DNA of 64,000 bases, from assembly GCA_007570785.1 (NCBI GenBank), contig ML662442.1, positions 34,395,909 to 34,459,908 of the forward strand, given 5' to 3'. The translations under genes and the position numbers were made by a program. This DNA comes from Antilocapra americana (taxonomy: Eukaryota; Chordata; Mammalia; Artiodactyla; Antilocapridae). Positions within the stretch are counted from its first letter, which is position 1; each line of letters starts with the position of its first letter. Shown here in pieces: positions 20,491 to 30,770 of the stretch. The notes beneath the pieces were generated by a model. It was not told where the DNA came from and did not search any database. It was given only the letters and a program-made list of their open reading frames with translations.

Positions 20491-20670
20491 AGGGCTCTCC
20501 AGGTAGCTCAGTGGTAAATAATCCACCTGCCAATGAGACACAGTTTTGATCCCTGGGTCAGGAAGATCTCCTAGAGGAGGTAATGTCAACCCATTCTGGT
20601 ATTCTTGCCAGGAAAATTCCATGGAGAGAGGAGCCTGATGAGCTACAGTCCGTGGGGTTGCAAAGAGTCA
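20491..20670 (+). mobile_element. Bov-tA SINE
   Basis: Sense Bov-tA: a tRNA-like head (agggctctccaggtagctca, gtggtaaataatccacctgc, ttttgatccctgggtcagga) followed by Bov-A body (ccattctggtattcttgcca, ggagcctgatgagctacagt, ggggttgcaaagagtc). The internal B-box-like block is altered (gttttgatccc). No convincing TSD; moderately old. Confidence 0.85.
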
Positions 20671-22178
20671 GTCCAGGCATGCACGGTGGTAACTCTGTGC
20701 TCTTGTTACCACCCAAGATAACTTTGTACATAAATGTACACAACTGTGGGTACATACTTGTGGATGAGGTCCTGACTTGCTCTGGTTTATCAAACAAGCT
20801 TTTGCAATGTGCTTTACATTGTTCTCCACAGCTCTTCTGTAAGCTGGCTGGCCCTCCTTAAGAGCTTCCTTTCCAAGTTGCATAGGCTCTTTCAAATCAT
20901 TACAGAACATTGTTAGTCTTGAACGGACTTAGCCTTCATGCTCTTTAGGACTCAATTGCTCTAAAATGATCTAATTTTTAAAAGAAAAAATCTCTGTGAC
21001 TTGAGAAAACAGAGAGTAAATGTAGGACAAAGTAACCTGGTTAATATAAGCTCTTCTCCGAAAAAGATAATGAAAACCTGCTATTTGATTATTTAGGCAA
21101 ATTTGACATATTTCAGCCTTTATTCATCTACACTCTTCAATAGGTAATTTTTTTTTATCAAAGACTACTAGGTCAAGAATTTCTAGGGTCATCCCTGCAT
21201 AAGACATCTGTGGGTTGAGTAGCTTTTATAACCGACTTCTTTATCAGAAAGACTTCATAGGCAGCTGCATATTTTATTGCCTTTCCCCATTCTAGTTAAC
21301 AAGGGAGAATAATCCATTGAGAAATGCATAAATACATATTCAGCTTATATTGTGGCAATTTAAAAAGTGTTTCTGGAAATGCCATGAACATTTTATGGAT
21401 TGTGATCTCTTTCAATTTTCAAATTTATAACATAACCGTAAAAGTTTTGAAGACCTTTAGGGAAAAAACAAAAAAGCTCACTTCTTCCTTAAAACTTATG
21501 TCTGAAACTGATTAGTCTCATGAAATGCCCCTTTATGTAGGAGAAAACTTTAGAAAACCTAGGACTTACCATTGAGTCAAGACCATTTATATCTTAAGTC
21601 GTGTTTGTTTATACCTGGCATATTCACCCTGGCTTAGACATCTCTTTTATGATCCCTGGTTTTAAGTGGTTACTGTACAGAGCTGCATGTATAGGAGCGC
21701 ATTCAGTGTTTATATTTGTCCTGGCATGTCACTTCAGTGGATTCTCCCAGGGTAAGTGGGGAAAAGTACCCAAGGCCTTTACTGGCTGTATAACTAACCT
21801 GTTCCCAGAGCAGACAGGGTGCCTTTTAAGGCAACTGCTGACATGTATCCTGTCAACTTTTACCACAGCTCAGTACTGTTTGTTAGTTTCCAGTATTATT
21901 CACTTGATATAATTAATTTTATTTATATATAATGCAATGGTATTCCTATTTTTACTACTTCCTGGAGCTATTCCACGCAAAAGCTTACTTTGCATAACAA
22001 GCACACTGTTTCATCTTTATGTGACTTTCTTTCCCTTTGTGAGGTCCTTCATATACATAGTGTGCTTGCAGATTAAAAAACTCTTGGCACAGCAAAGCCA
22101 TTGCTATTTATTTACTTTAAACAGAAGCTCAAGAAAAATATTGATTAACTACGCTGGGACTTTCTTCCTATTTTAGCA
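20671..22178. other. Unassigned non-coding DNA
   Basis: About 1.5 kb without a recognised gene or repeat. Frames of up to 103 codons (21601-21912) contain no known motif. Just before the BovB there is an ACT/AAT-rich low-complexity run (22180-22216). Confidence 0.5.
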
Positions 22179-23338
22179 TGACTACTAATACTACTAATAT
22201 GACTATTAATGTTAATAGAGAGTTACAGAAAAACATCTATTCTGTTTTATTGACTATGCCAAAGCCTTTGACTGTGTGGATCACAATAAACTGGAAAATT
22301 CTTAAAGAGATGGGAATACCAGACCACCTTATCCACCTCCTGAGAAATGTGTATGCAGGTAAAGAAACAACAGTTAGAACTGGACATGGAACAACAGACT
22401 GGTTCCAAATAGGAAAAGGAGTACGTCAATGCTGTATATTGTCACCCTGCTTATTTAACTTATATGCAGAGTACATCATGAGAAACACTGGGCTGAAAGA
22501 AGCACACGCTGGAATCAAGATTGCCAGGAGAAATATCAAAAACCTCAGATATGCAGATGACACCACCCTTATGGCGGAAAGTGAAGAGGAACTAAAGAGC
22601 CTCTTGCTGAAAGTGAAAGAGGAGAGTGAAAAAGTTGGCTTAAAGCTCAACATTCAGAAAACTGAGATCATGGCATCCGGTCCCATCACTTCATAGCAAA
22701 TAGATGGAGAAACAATGGAAACAGTGACAGATTTTATTTTGGGGGCTCCAAAATCACTGCAGATGGTGACTACAGCCATGAAATTAAAAGATGTTTGCTC
22801 CTTGGAAGAAAAGTTATGACCATCCTGGACAGCATATTGCAAAGCAGAGACATTACTTTACCAGCAAAGGTCTATCCGGTCAAGGCTATGGTTTTTCCAG
22901 TAGTCATGTATGGATGTGATAGTTGGACGATGAAGAAAGCTGAGTGCAGAAGAATTGATGCTTTTGAACTGTGGTGTTGGAGAAGACTCTTGAGAGTCTC
23001 TTGGACTGCAAGGACATCAAACCAATCAATCCTAAAGGAAATTGGTCCTGATTATTCATTGGAAGGACTGATGTTGAAGCTGAAACTCCAATACTTTGGC
23101 TACCTGATAACAGAACTGACTCATTGGAAAAGACCCTGATGCTGGGAAAGATTGAGGGCAGGAGGAGAAGGGGACGACAGAGGATGAGATAGTTGGATGG
23201 CATGACTGACTTGATGGACATGAGTTTGAGCAGGCTCTGGGAGTTGGTAATGGACAGGGAGGCCTGGCGTGCTGCAGTCCATGGGGTCGCAAAGAGCCAG
23301 ACATGACTGAGCGACTGAACTGTACTGAGTGTGACTAC
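22179..23338 (+). mobile_element. BovB LINE, RT domain to 3' end
   Basis: Recognisable BovB begins at about 22216 (agagagttacagaaaaacat) and ends near 23329 with the tail gcgactgaactgtactga. It covers the RT from just before its first aspartate block through the C-terminal region. The 7-bp repeat tgactac at 22179-22185 and 23332-23338 may be the TSD, but about 30 bp of ACT/AAT-rich filler then lies between it and the BovB start, so this is tentative. BovB is known to have entered ruminant ancestors by horizontal transfer. Confidence 0.9.
22216..23318 (+). pseudogene. BovB reverse-transcriptase remnant
   Basis: RTE-clade ORF2 reverse transcriptase. The plus-strand frame 22178-22696 (172 codons) shows TGHGTTDWFQIGKGVRQ, LSPCLFNLYAEYI and the catalytic YADD at residues 125-128. 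The first RT block (CFIDYAKAFD in the family) is present in DNA (ttattgactatgccaaagcc at 22248) but in another frame, so a frameshift lies near 22240-22250. The usual RQGC motif reads RQCC. A Trp codon is changed to TAG at 22694-22696, a second frameshift lies near the run of G at 22740, and 22795-23139 continues the C-terminus (YGCDSWTMKKAECRRIDAF). No endonuclease. Inactive copy. Confidence 0.88.
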
Positions 23339-23849
23339 AGATAGATGTGTGCAAGTTTTTTCTTTCTTCCTCTATCCTATAGTAGTAAAAATAATGTAGA
23401 CCTCCAAATACAGAAATAAATCCTTGGTAATTTAAATCTTTATTTGTTCATCTTAAATCAACTTTGCTTGCTAGTTTTAAATTGGCATATATAATTGTTA
23501 AAGTGCAGGATTATTATATAACTCCAATCCATGAAAAACATGAGTTCACATCAGAAGCAACTGAATGGTAAAGAAAAGGAACTGTGTGATAGAGGACAGC
23601 TGATGTGACCAGTCTTAATATTTCTATATTTCAAAATCCTAAGAGATCTTTGGTTCAAGGGTTCCTGCATGGTGGCAGGCTTGTCTTTGAGGGAGGGTGG
23701 TGCTCTTTCTATTATTTCTATAATTAAAAGTGTTTTAGTTCCCAAATTTCCCTATCCTTTGTGAATGAAAAGAAATGGAGCTTCTAGTTTACACATTTAT
23801 TCATTCCCATTATGTTTTTAATGTTTTTGTTAACTGTTAGACAATGTAG
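23339..23849. other. Unassigned non-coding DNA
   Basis: AT-rich host sequence with no recognised feature. Confidence 0.5.
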
Positions 23850-23990
23850 ATAATCTATAAGGTACACATAATTCTATTTCTGAGGTGCAGAAATTGGGGT
23901 TCAAAGAAGATAAGGAAATGCTTATGGCCACAGTTATTAAGAAAACACTGGAGTTTACATGTAGGTCTCTGATTATAATATCCAGATTCC
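23850..23990 (-). repeat. MIR SINE fragment
   Basis: Reverse-complement MIR order: tgaggtgcagaaattggggt, tcaaagaagataaggaaatg, cttatggccacagttattaa, then aggtctctgattataat, echoing gatgaggaaactgaggctcagagaggttaagtaacttgcc and the conserved 5' part. Diverged. Confidence 0.5.
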
Positions 23991-25441
23991 TTCTTTTGTG
24001 GGATGCTTTCAGTGAACCCAGGGCGTTTTGCCTTCTTCCATTATCCTTCATGCTTTAAATATTTAATCATCCTTTAACATTTTTCTGAATGCACCCCCAA
24101 GTTTTCTAAGTCCCATTAAGGGTGAGACCCAGGTCTGTTGGAGCCCTCTAATAAAGGAAAAATTCATCTCTGAAAGAAGGTCCTACCTGGGGCAGAGAGC
24201 AACGTATAACATAATTCTCCAAACATTTTCAGTGGAGCAGAGTTAATATAACTGCCAAGGTCAGGCTTAAAGTGGAGCAGCAAGGGAATGAATGCCCCCA
24301 TTGGCCATCTGAGGTCCAAGGAAAGTGGGCAGTTTGGCTTTAGCCATCGTGTTTGTAACTGTATATGGAGTCAGGGCGTCTGGCCTGAGGAAACTCAAGG
24401 AAACTGAGGCTTAACTGGACTTAAACTGAATTCATCTGATGAGTTTGGGGAATCGATGTGCCCAATTTGATTTGCCTGTGGGTTTATTTGGCTTTAGGGG
24501 CGGGTGAAGGTGTTAGTGCTAGAGGCTTTTTGTGGTGGAAATTTCCATGAACTTACTTGTTGTCCAGGATGCACAGACTGAGGGGCTGCTGTAAAACTGA
24601 AGAAGCTGGCAGGCCTCCGTGAGCTCGTGAGAGGGAGGGGTAACAGGGTTTGCAGTGACTCCATGTGGCACGGTGTAGGGGTAGAGTGGTCTCCCACGTC
24701 TGGGGGAGTGTAGCACACTCAGGCATATGCAGCTGGCAGGGCCAGGGGCATCGGGGCCTCTTCCCAGGAGCATTGAAGGTGCTGTCAGCAGTGGTGGAGG
24801 CCTGGCATGTTGGTGAGGGACGGAGGAACATTAGGAAAGAATGCCCTGGGGCCTATAGTCCATTTGAGTGGCATATCTGAGATGGCTTCTTGGACTCCCA
24901 GAAATATTCGGAGGAGACCTTGCAGAGACGTCATCACGCTGTGTGTGGAAGTGGGTCAGGTTTGGCTTATTACCTTTATCTCCTAACTTTACCACAGCTG
25001 CATCCATGATACAGTGAGCCAGAGGAGCATTTGGGTCATAATTAATGGAGAGTGTTAAGAATTCAAGGAAACCAGAGGGAAATAGGTCTCCACATTGCAA
25101 GGGAAGGACCCACTGTTTTCTGACCATGGGTTGATGCTGGTGATACAGCACAATGACGGGTCACATGGCTTCTGGGATTCTACCCTGACAGCTTTAGTCA
25201 GCTCCAGGTTTCCTTCAGAAGGGAAGGAGTTTGTATTGTTTCTTTTGTATTTTTAAGACACTCAAACCAAAGTCTTTTCTGTTTTCTGTCTTGTGCTGGA
25301 ATGTAACCAGAAGTTACTACTGTGTCAGAATACATTAATGAAGAGAGTACCTCTAAGTCTGCAGTTTTTGCTGTTGATTGATTTTGTGTGGGTGTACCTC
25401 AATTCAAAATTCCTCCTGTGCAGTTTCTGTATAGAAGAAGT
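23991..25441. other. Unassigned GC-richer block with degenerate frames
   Basis: From about 24290 to 25200 base composition is clearly richer in G+C than the surroundings. Three overlapping minus-strand frames occur: 24831-25151 (106 codons), 24553-24831 (92) and 24519-24773 (84). None shows a domain I can name. The arrangement (adjacent frames on one strand over about 650 bp) would suit a decayed retrovirus-like internal region or a processed pseudogene, but no protein motif, LTR pair, poly(A) or TSD supports either. Confidence 0.3.
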
Positions 25442-25463
25442 TTGTGTGTGTGTGTGTGTGTGT
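25442..25463 (+). repeat. (TG)n microsatellite, about 10 units
   Basis: An uninterrupted TG run of about 21 bp. Confidence 0.9.
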
Positions 25464-25968
25464 TTTAATCACCTATTTTGTACCTTAAATGTTGAATACA
25501 GTGTAGCTTCAATCATATCATCAGAAATTCTGTTGATTGTTGGGGAAGAGTTAGTCCAGCTTATATCTTGATGACCTACAATCAGGACATTTACTAACTC
25601 TGCAAAAGATCCAGTATAATTACAGATTCAATAGAAAACCTAAAATAAAGAGGAAGAGGAAAAGTTGGAACAGGGCAGAATGTGTGTATGTGGAGACCCA
25701 AGGTGTATGTCTCCCTTCTCAGTTCCAGATGGTGCCTGGAATCCTCAGTCACATTTTTAACATGCATCCCTCCAAAATGGATTAAAAGGAATGATGAATA
25801 GTTAGAGTATCTAAGACCAGAGCTTTAGAAATATGAGTGAGAAACCTGTGGTTAGACAATGGCAAATGGCTCTAGGATGAAAATATGACTGTTTATTTCA
25901 GTTATACTTCATGTAGGGAAGAAAACAAAACAAAACTGTCTCTCTTATTTTGGTAAGGCAAGATATTT
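25464..25968. other. Unassigned non-coding DNA
   Basis: No feature recognised. Confidence 0.5.
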
Positions 25969-26238
25969 AACCCAGAACTTTTCAAAATGTGTTCTGAGAA
26001 GTATCAGTTTGGCCAGATGCCGACCAGAAACCAGTTTTTCAGAGTTTCATGGCTTCATAAGTTTGGGAGGTACTGTTACAAAAAGCAAATCACATTTGCA
26101 CACCCCTAGAATTTGCAAGACATTAATAAACCAATATATTCTATAACTCCCCCAGTCAGAGGAGATAGCTCACACACACTCTGCTTTTCTCTGAGGTCAT
26201 TTTTAGGGGAGTGAAACCATTTTGAGAAATGTGGGTTT
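25969..26238. mobile_element. Candidate non-autonomous DNA transposon
   Basis: The left edge aacccagaacttttcaaaat and the complement of the right edge (aacccacatttctcaaaatg) form an imperfect terminal inverted repeat about 270 bp apart. Length and terminal repeats fit an old hAT- or Tigger-type miniature element. No transposase coding and no clear TSD. The family is not identified. Confidence 0.45.
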
Positions 26239-26506
26239 GCTCACTGAGAAGGAGTAGCTCAACCAGGCAAATTAAGGATCAAGACAATTAACAGAAAAAC
26301 TACCTTTCCCATTGAAATCACTAGCAAATTAAACAGTGATAGGATTTTTCATGTCTGTGTATTTTCATCTGAGTTAGTTTCCAAAAAGTTACCCAGAACA
26401 AGTGCCTCTTAAATGTAAGATACTGGTTTTGGTGTTCATAAAAACTTCCTAGAAAATCAAGCTTTTAAACTAAAACTATACAGTTGACCTGAAGAAGTTA
26501 CTGTTC
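26239..26506. other. Unassigned spacer
   Basis: No feature recognised. Confidence 0.5.
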
Positions 26507-27003
26507 CCTCCTTAAAATGAAAGTTAGGCACTTATTCATGTCCTACTCTTTGTGATCCCATGGACTGTAGCCTGCCCGGCTCCCCGTCCATGAAATTCTC
26601 CAGGCAAGAGTACTGGTTGCTGCTGCTGCTAAGTTGCTTCAGTCTTGTTCAACTCTGTGCGACCCCATAGACGGCAGCCCATCAGGCTCCCCCATCCCTG
26701 GGATTCTCCTGGCAAGAACATTAGAGTGGGTTGCCATTGCCTTCTCCAATGCATGAAAGTGAAAATTGAAAGTGAAGTCACTCAGTCATGTCCGACTCTT
26801 AGCGACCCCATGGACTGCAGCCTACCAGGCTCCTGCATCCATGGGACTTTCTAGGTAAGAGTACTGGAGTGGGGTGCCATTGCCTTCTCCGAAGAGTACT
26901 GGAGTTGGTTGCCATTTCCTTCTCCAGGGAATCTTCCCGATCCAGGTATTGAACCCTGGTCTCCTGTATTGCAGGGAGACTCTTTACCAGCTAAGCCTCC
27001 TTA
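26507..27003 (-). mobile_element. Bov-tA SINE interrupted by a BOV-A2
   Basis: The outer element is a reverse-complement Bov-tA: 3' part at 26515-26616 (cctactctttgtgatcccat, ggactgtagcctgcccggct), tRNA-like head at 26903-26995 (gaaccctggtctcctgtatt, gcagggagactctttaccag). Candidate 8-bp TSD cctcctta at 26507-26514 and 26996-27003. The two halves join seamlessly once the inner BOV-A2 is removed. Confidence 0.88.
26606..26902 (-). mobile_element. BOV-A2 SINE nested in Bov-tA, 11-bp TSD
   Basis: The element at 26617-26891 reads ttgctgctgctgctaagttg (complement of the AGC tail), two Bov-A monomers and the linker tgcatgaaagtgaaaattga. The TSD aagagtactgg, made from the outer SINE, is perfect at 26606-26616 and 26892-26902. 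BOV-A2 insertion therefore post-dates the outer Bov-tA. Confidence 0.95.
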
Positions 27004-27331
27004 GGAGATCTAAGAAACAGAGAAGATGGCTGAGGATGTTTCTAGACTATAAGAGAAGAATTAGCAGGTGTCGTGTGAGTGCTGACATTAGCTCTTGATT
27101 CCTGAGATGTCTATTTCAGAGACATCCATCTCAAATAAACATATTACCTGCTATATGACACAGTGACCAATAAAACAACTAGGAAGAAACCAGGTTGCCC
27201 CACTCATTAAGTTCCTCTTTTAGAAAGCCCTGTATAACCTAGATAGCTATCTGCTTGAGTGATCTTGCTTATCCCTTCTTGCATTCTAAATCCCCTTATA
27301 TTTTTTTTAATCTGCCGATAAAGAATGAACC
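27004..27331. other. Unassigned spacer
   Basis: No gene or repeat recognised. Confidence 0.5.
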
Positions 27332-27671
27332 TGTGAAACCCTGAAAGAAAATGAAAGTTGTTTATTTGTGTCTGACTCTTTGCAGCCCCATGGACTATAC
27401 AGTCCATGGCATTTTCCAGGCCAGAATACCAGAGTGGGTAGCTGTTCCCATCTCCAGGGGATCTTCCCAACCCAGGGATCGAACCCAGGTTTCCCATAGT
27501 GCAGGTGGATTCTTTACCAGCTGAGTCACCAGGGAAGCCCAAGCATACTGGAGTGGGTAGCCCATCCCTTCCTCAGGGGATCTTCCTGACGCAGGAATCA
27601 AACCAGGGTCACTTGCATTGCAGGCAGATTCTTTACCAGCTGAGATCCCCAAGAAGCCCTTGTGAAACCCT
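27332..27671 (-). mobile_element. Bov-tA SINE with duplicated tRNA-like unit, 11-bp TSD
   Basis: The body 27343-27660 is reverse complement. It carries one Bov-A unit (ggactatacagtccatggca) and two tandem tRNA-like units, each ending in the complement of the SINE start: accagctgagtcaccaggga at about 27519 and accagctgagatccccaaga at about 27638. The TSD tgtgaaaccct is perfect at 27332-27342 and 27661-27671. The same architecture is seen at 55283-55587 on the other strand, so it is a subfamily trait, not a local duplication. Confidence 0.9.
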
Positions 27672-27980
27672 AGGTGCCCCATTCTCCAACCCCAGTAAAG
27701 GCAGAGACTTAAGTCTCCACTGCCTCAGTTTCTCTCTGTGACCTCACTGTGTGGCTCGAGGATGTTCTGGGTACTCCTCTGAGTGAATGAATCTTGTTCT
27801 TCACTTTCCTAATGATTTTTTTGTGTGGGTGTGTCTTGTGGTCATAACGATCTCAGGGACTGGCCCAGCCATAACATTGGGAAAAACTGGGGGAAATGTC
27901 TTTTGAAGGCTCGCCCCAGCATGTCTGGTCCAGGGGGTACCCCAGCATTTCTAGTTGATAAAATTAATATCAATAAGCTG
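27672..27980. other. Unassigned spacer
   Basis: About 300 bp with no recognised gene or repeat. Confidence 0.5.
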
Positions 27981-28195
27981 AAACTTCTCCCAGTGGCTCA
28001 GAAACAAAGAATCCACCTTCAGTGCAGGAGACACAAGTTCAGTCCCTGCATTGGGAAGATCACCTGGAGGAGGGCATGGTATCCCACTCCAATATTCTTG
28101 CTTGGAGAATCTCATGGACAGAGGAACTTGGCAGTTTATGGTCCATGGGGTTGCAAAGATTCGAACACAAAGTGAAGCAACAGCATGCACGATGA
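27981..28195 (+). mobile_element. Bov-tA SINE, 3' end tandemly duplicated
   Basis: Sense Bov-tA: aaacttctcccagtggctca, agaatccaccttcagtgcag, ttcagtccctgcattgggaa, cactccaatattcttgcttg, gtccatggggttgcaaagat and a tail rich in gcatgcac. The B-box-like region is altered (gttcagtccc). Its last about 40 bp form the left part of a 65-bp tandem duplication. Confidence 0.85.
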
Positions 28196-28284
28196 TGGTA
28201 AGTAACATGACTTAGGAATAAAGATTCGGACACAAAGTGAAGCAACAGCATGCACGATGATGGTAAGTAACATGACTTAGGAAT
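28155..28284 (+). repeat. 65-bp tandem duplication (2 copies, 1 mismatch)
   Basis: Copy 1 is 28155-28219 and copy 2 is 28220-28284, each from aaagattcg to cttaggaat. They differ at one base (gaacac at copy 1, ggacac at copy 2). The unit joins a SINE 3' end to 3' flanking DNA, so the duplication arose after SINE insertion. Confidence 0.95.
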
Positions 28285-28440
28285 TTTCTCTCTACATAGG
28301 AGTCAGTCTGCCCCAACATTTTCAACCACACATATTAGGGCATATCCTTCAGGGCTGAAAACATGGAATTTCTAGGTTCTGCTTGGTGCTTGTCTAGACA
28401 GACTGCCACAGGTGCTGAATGCCAGGCTGGGTTCATGATT

Positions 28441-28468
28441 TGCCTGCTGGGGAATGCCTGCTGGGGAA
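28441..28468 (+). repeat. 14-bp tandem duplication
   Basis: tgcctgctggggaa occurs twice in direct succession. Typical small slippage-type duplication. Confidence 0.9.
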
Positions 28469-28534
28469 TCTGTAAACATCACTTTATGTACCAAAGGAAA
28501 ACAGAAATTGATAATGTCCAAAGACGGCTGAAGT

Positions 28535-28650
28535 AGAAGTTTATTTTTAGTCTACGGCCATACCACCCTGAACGCGCCCGATCTCGTCTGATCTCGGAAG
28601 CTAAGCAGGGTCGGGCCTGTTTAGTACTTGGATGGGAGAAGTTTATTTTA
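28535..28650 (+). pseudogene. 5S rRNA retropseudogene, 3'-truncated, with 13-bp TSD
   Basis: The stretch 28550-28639 matches the first about 90 nt of vertebrate 5S rRNA (gtctacggccataccaccct ... tacttggatgggaga). I see one difference from the remembered consensus (cctgttta for cctggtta). The last about 30 nt of 5S are missing. Direct repeats agaagtttatttt at 28535-28547 and 28637-28649 flank it, and there is no poly(A), so it looks like a tailless retropseudogene moved by LINE machinery. The final AGA of the 5S part overlaps the TSD start. Part of the internal control region (box C) is cut and the terminator is missing, so it is not expected to be a working gene. Confidence 0.93.
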
Positions 28651-29799
28651 AAAATCCATTATGCAAGAAATTCTAACTCAAAAGCAATAATTAAGAAACA
28701 TTTAGAAAATCTGGCAAATGTGCTCTATAAGACAATGCAGAAGGGAGACTACTCGAGGCATCTTCATCCCCTGGTTATGGGGATGGGACTTTGAGAGGTG
28801 TGAACATTGTCTAATTTGGAGAAAGTGCTCCAAGCTAGGAGCACAAATAGAGGCTATGGAGCCCTCCCCTGGGCCTTTAAGCAGGAAGCAGTGGAGACAG
28901 ACCATGTTCTCCATCATTTTAAAGGCCCTGAGTTCACCATCAGAAATTCACTGGAGGAAAAGCCAGGAAAATGCCTATATCTTCACCCTCTCTAATTTCT
29001 CATTATAGTTTTCTATTTTTTCCTCTCTGAGGTCATAAAATATAATGTAAAACCAAGATGGATTGTAACAAAGCATGATTCAGATACATAACTAATTCCT
29101 GCATTTAAGATCTTTAGACTTCCTAGAAAAAAGTTTTTCACTTTATTATATGAAAAATTAAGGTAATGTAAAATTTAGACTTTACAGACAATTCATAATG
29201 CTGAAATTGTGACCTTTTCCAATACTCACATCTGAATGACATCATTCTTAAAACTACTTAGGGTTTGTCTTAATGTTTTTCCAGAGGTTAGTGCTATAAA
29301 GCATTGTAGGTCATGTGGAATTTTAATTTTGAATCATGAGAAAAAATATTTTGCCTATAATAGGATCATTACTTTTTTTCTTTCCTTTGAATATGAGCTA
29401 CAAGGAGAATAAGAGAAGAAAAAAATGTTCAGTGTTTTGTTAGTGAGAATAATTTTGATAAATGTTATAGCTAAAGATTAGAATTCTGTTTAATACCTTT
29501 AATACAAATTGAGGGTGCTTTAATACTTTTGCATATCATTATTCATTGATATTTCTAAATATAATGATGTGAAAGCCTGCTTCCATCTAAGAATAAATAA
29601 TGCAAGTATGTTTGAATTTCTGTACATTTCACACTTTACCAAGTGAGTATATTTCATATAATAACAACTCTGTCCTAGAATAAGGAGGACTCAAATTGAT
29701 GGAAATTTGATTTTAAATGTAAGCATAACATCAAGGAATATGGACACATTGTATAATTGTTTTTATATCACTCAAGAAGTCCTGAATGAGTCTCTGGGA
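28651..29799. other. Unassigned AT-rich DNA
   Basis: About 1.15 kb without a recognised feature. A 96-codon frame at 28718-29008 has no known domain. Confidence 0.5.
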
Positions 29800-30530
29800 A
29801 AGTATGCAAGAGACAAAGGAAGACACGATTAATAGTGTTTTTCAAGAATCTTATGGCTCAGTTGGAAGAAGAAAATAAGTCTTTGGAAATCTAAATAATT
29901 AACAATAAGAGTAAAAGTAAAAGGTAAGATGAATAATAAAGACATGATTTATTAATGGAGTTCAGAGGAGAAAGAAAGAGGACCACATAGCAGTGGTAGT
30001 ATTTGAACCTAACATAAAAAGACAGGGAAGATTGTTATTAGTTAGAGAAGACAACTTCCACTCTTTGCATGTATGAGAGAGTGAGAATATGGAAAGATTG
30101 TAGCGGCAACAGGACAATATGGTTGGAATGCAGGGGCTAATAAATAATATAATTTGTTTGGAGTTAAGAATTTTTAGAGGTGGAGAGCTATATTTCTGAA
30201 AAGGAAAACGAGATTGGATTATGGAGAATCTTGAGTGCCAGACCAAATTTAAACTTTGTAATATAATGTGAGAGCACGGGAATACAATGATATCAGTTGA
30301 TTTTAGGAAGAGTGACTAATGTGTGAGAGAAGAAGGGAAACCTGGAGGCAAGGGATGTAGCTGTTTGTCTGCTGGTATTGGCCGACCAACCTTTGGACCG
30401 CTGAGTTAGATGGTGGTCGTGGAAGACTGGGAGAGAAGCCGAGACTACATGATTGTGATTGAAAGTGGGAAAGAGAGGAATCAGTGATAACTATTTCTGA
30501 TGATACCATGAACTGGCTCTCTTTAAGTAG
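29800..30530 (-). repeat. Probable old L2/CR1-type LINE fragment
   Basis: The stretch shows the style of antisense L2-type ORF2: tggagaatcttgagtgccag followed by a decayed analogue of 'gactttggattttat', then aaacctggaggcaagggatg and gatggtggtcgtggaagact. These echo 'gggccttgtaggccatgg', 'aggcagggagaccagttagg' and similar L2 words. Heavily decayed; family is inferred. Confidence 0.45.
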
Positions 30531-30644
30531 CGTAGAAATGAAAGTTGCAGTGCATTTTAACCATGAGTTGACACATTTGTGGTCTCTTAGGGGTAAAAGT
30601 GAGATCGGGTAACTTTGGTCAAGTTTTCTGTTTTTAGTGAAGTT

Positions 30645-30770
30645 TGTGTATCCCTATTTTATAGACATGGTCACTCAAAATCAAGGAGACTGAGGAGTCA
30701 CATTGGTAGCAACTAGTTGTCTGGACTCTGAAAGCATGACCCTGGGCCCTGCCACATTGCCTTTCCCCAG
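30645..30770 (-). repeat. MIR SINE fragment
   Basis: ccctattttatagacatggt, aaatcaaggagactgaggag, tcacattggtagcaactagt and tggactctgaaagcatgacc follow reverse-complement MIR order (attttacagatg, gaggcacagag, tcacacagctagtaag). Confidence 0.5.

Noticed and set aside
23991..25200. Endogenous retrovirus call for the GC-richer block
   Set aside because: No LTR pair, primer-binding site or recognisable gag, pol or env motif could be identified, so it is listed only as unassigned.
27343..28284. CRISPR-like repeat array
   Set aside because: Repeats here are SINE units and one 65-bp tandem duplication; there is no regular spacer pattern, and the genome is eukaryotic.
28550..28639. Functional 5S rRNA gene
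   Set aside because: The 3' third is missing, there is no T-run terminator at the end, and a TSD marks it as an insertion.
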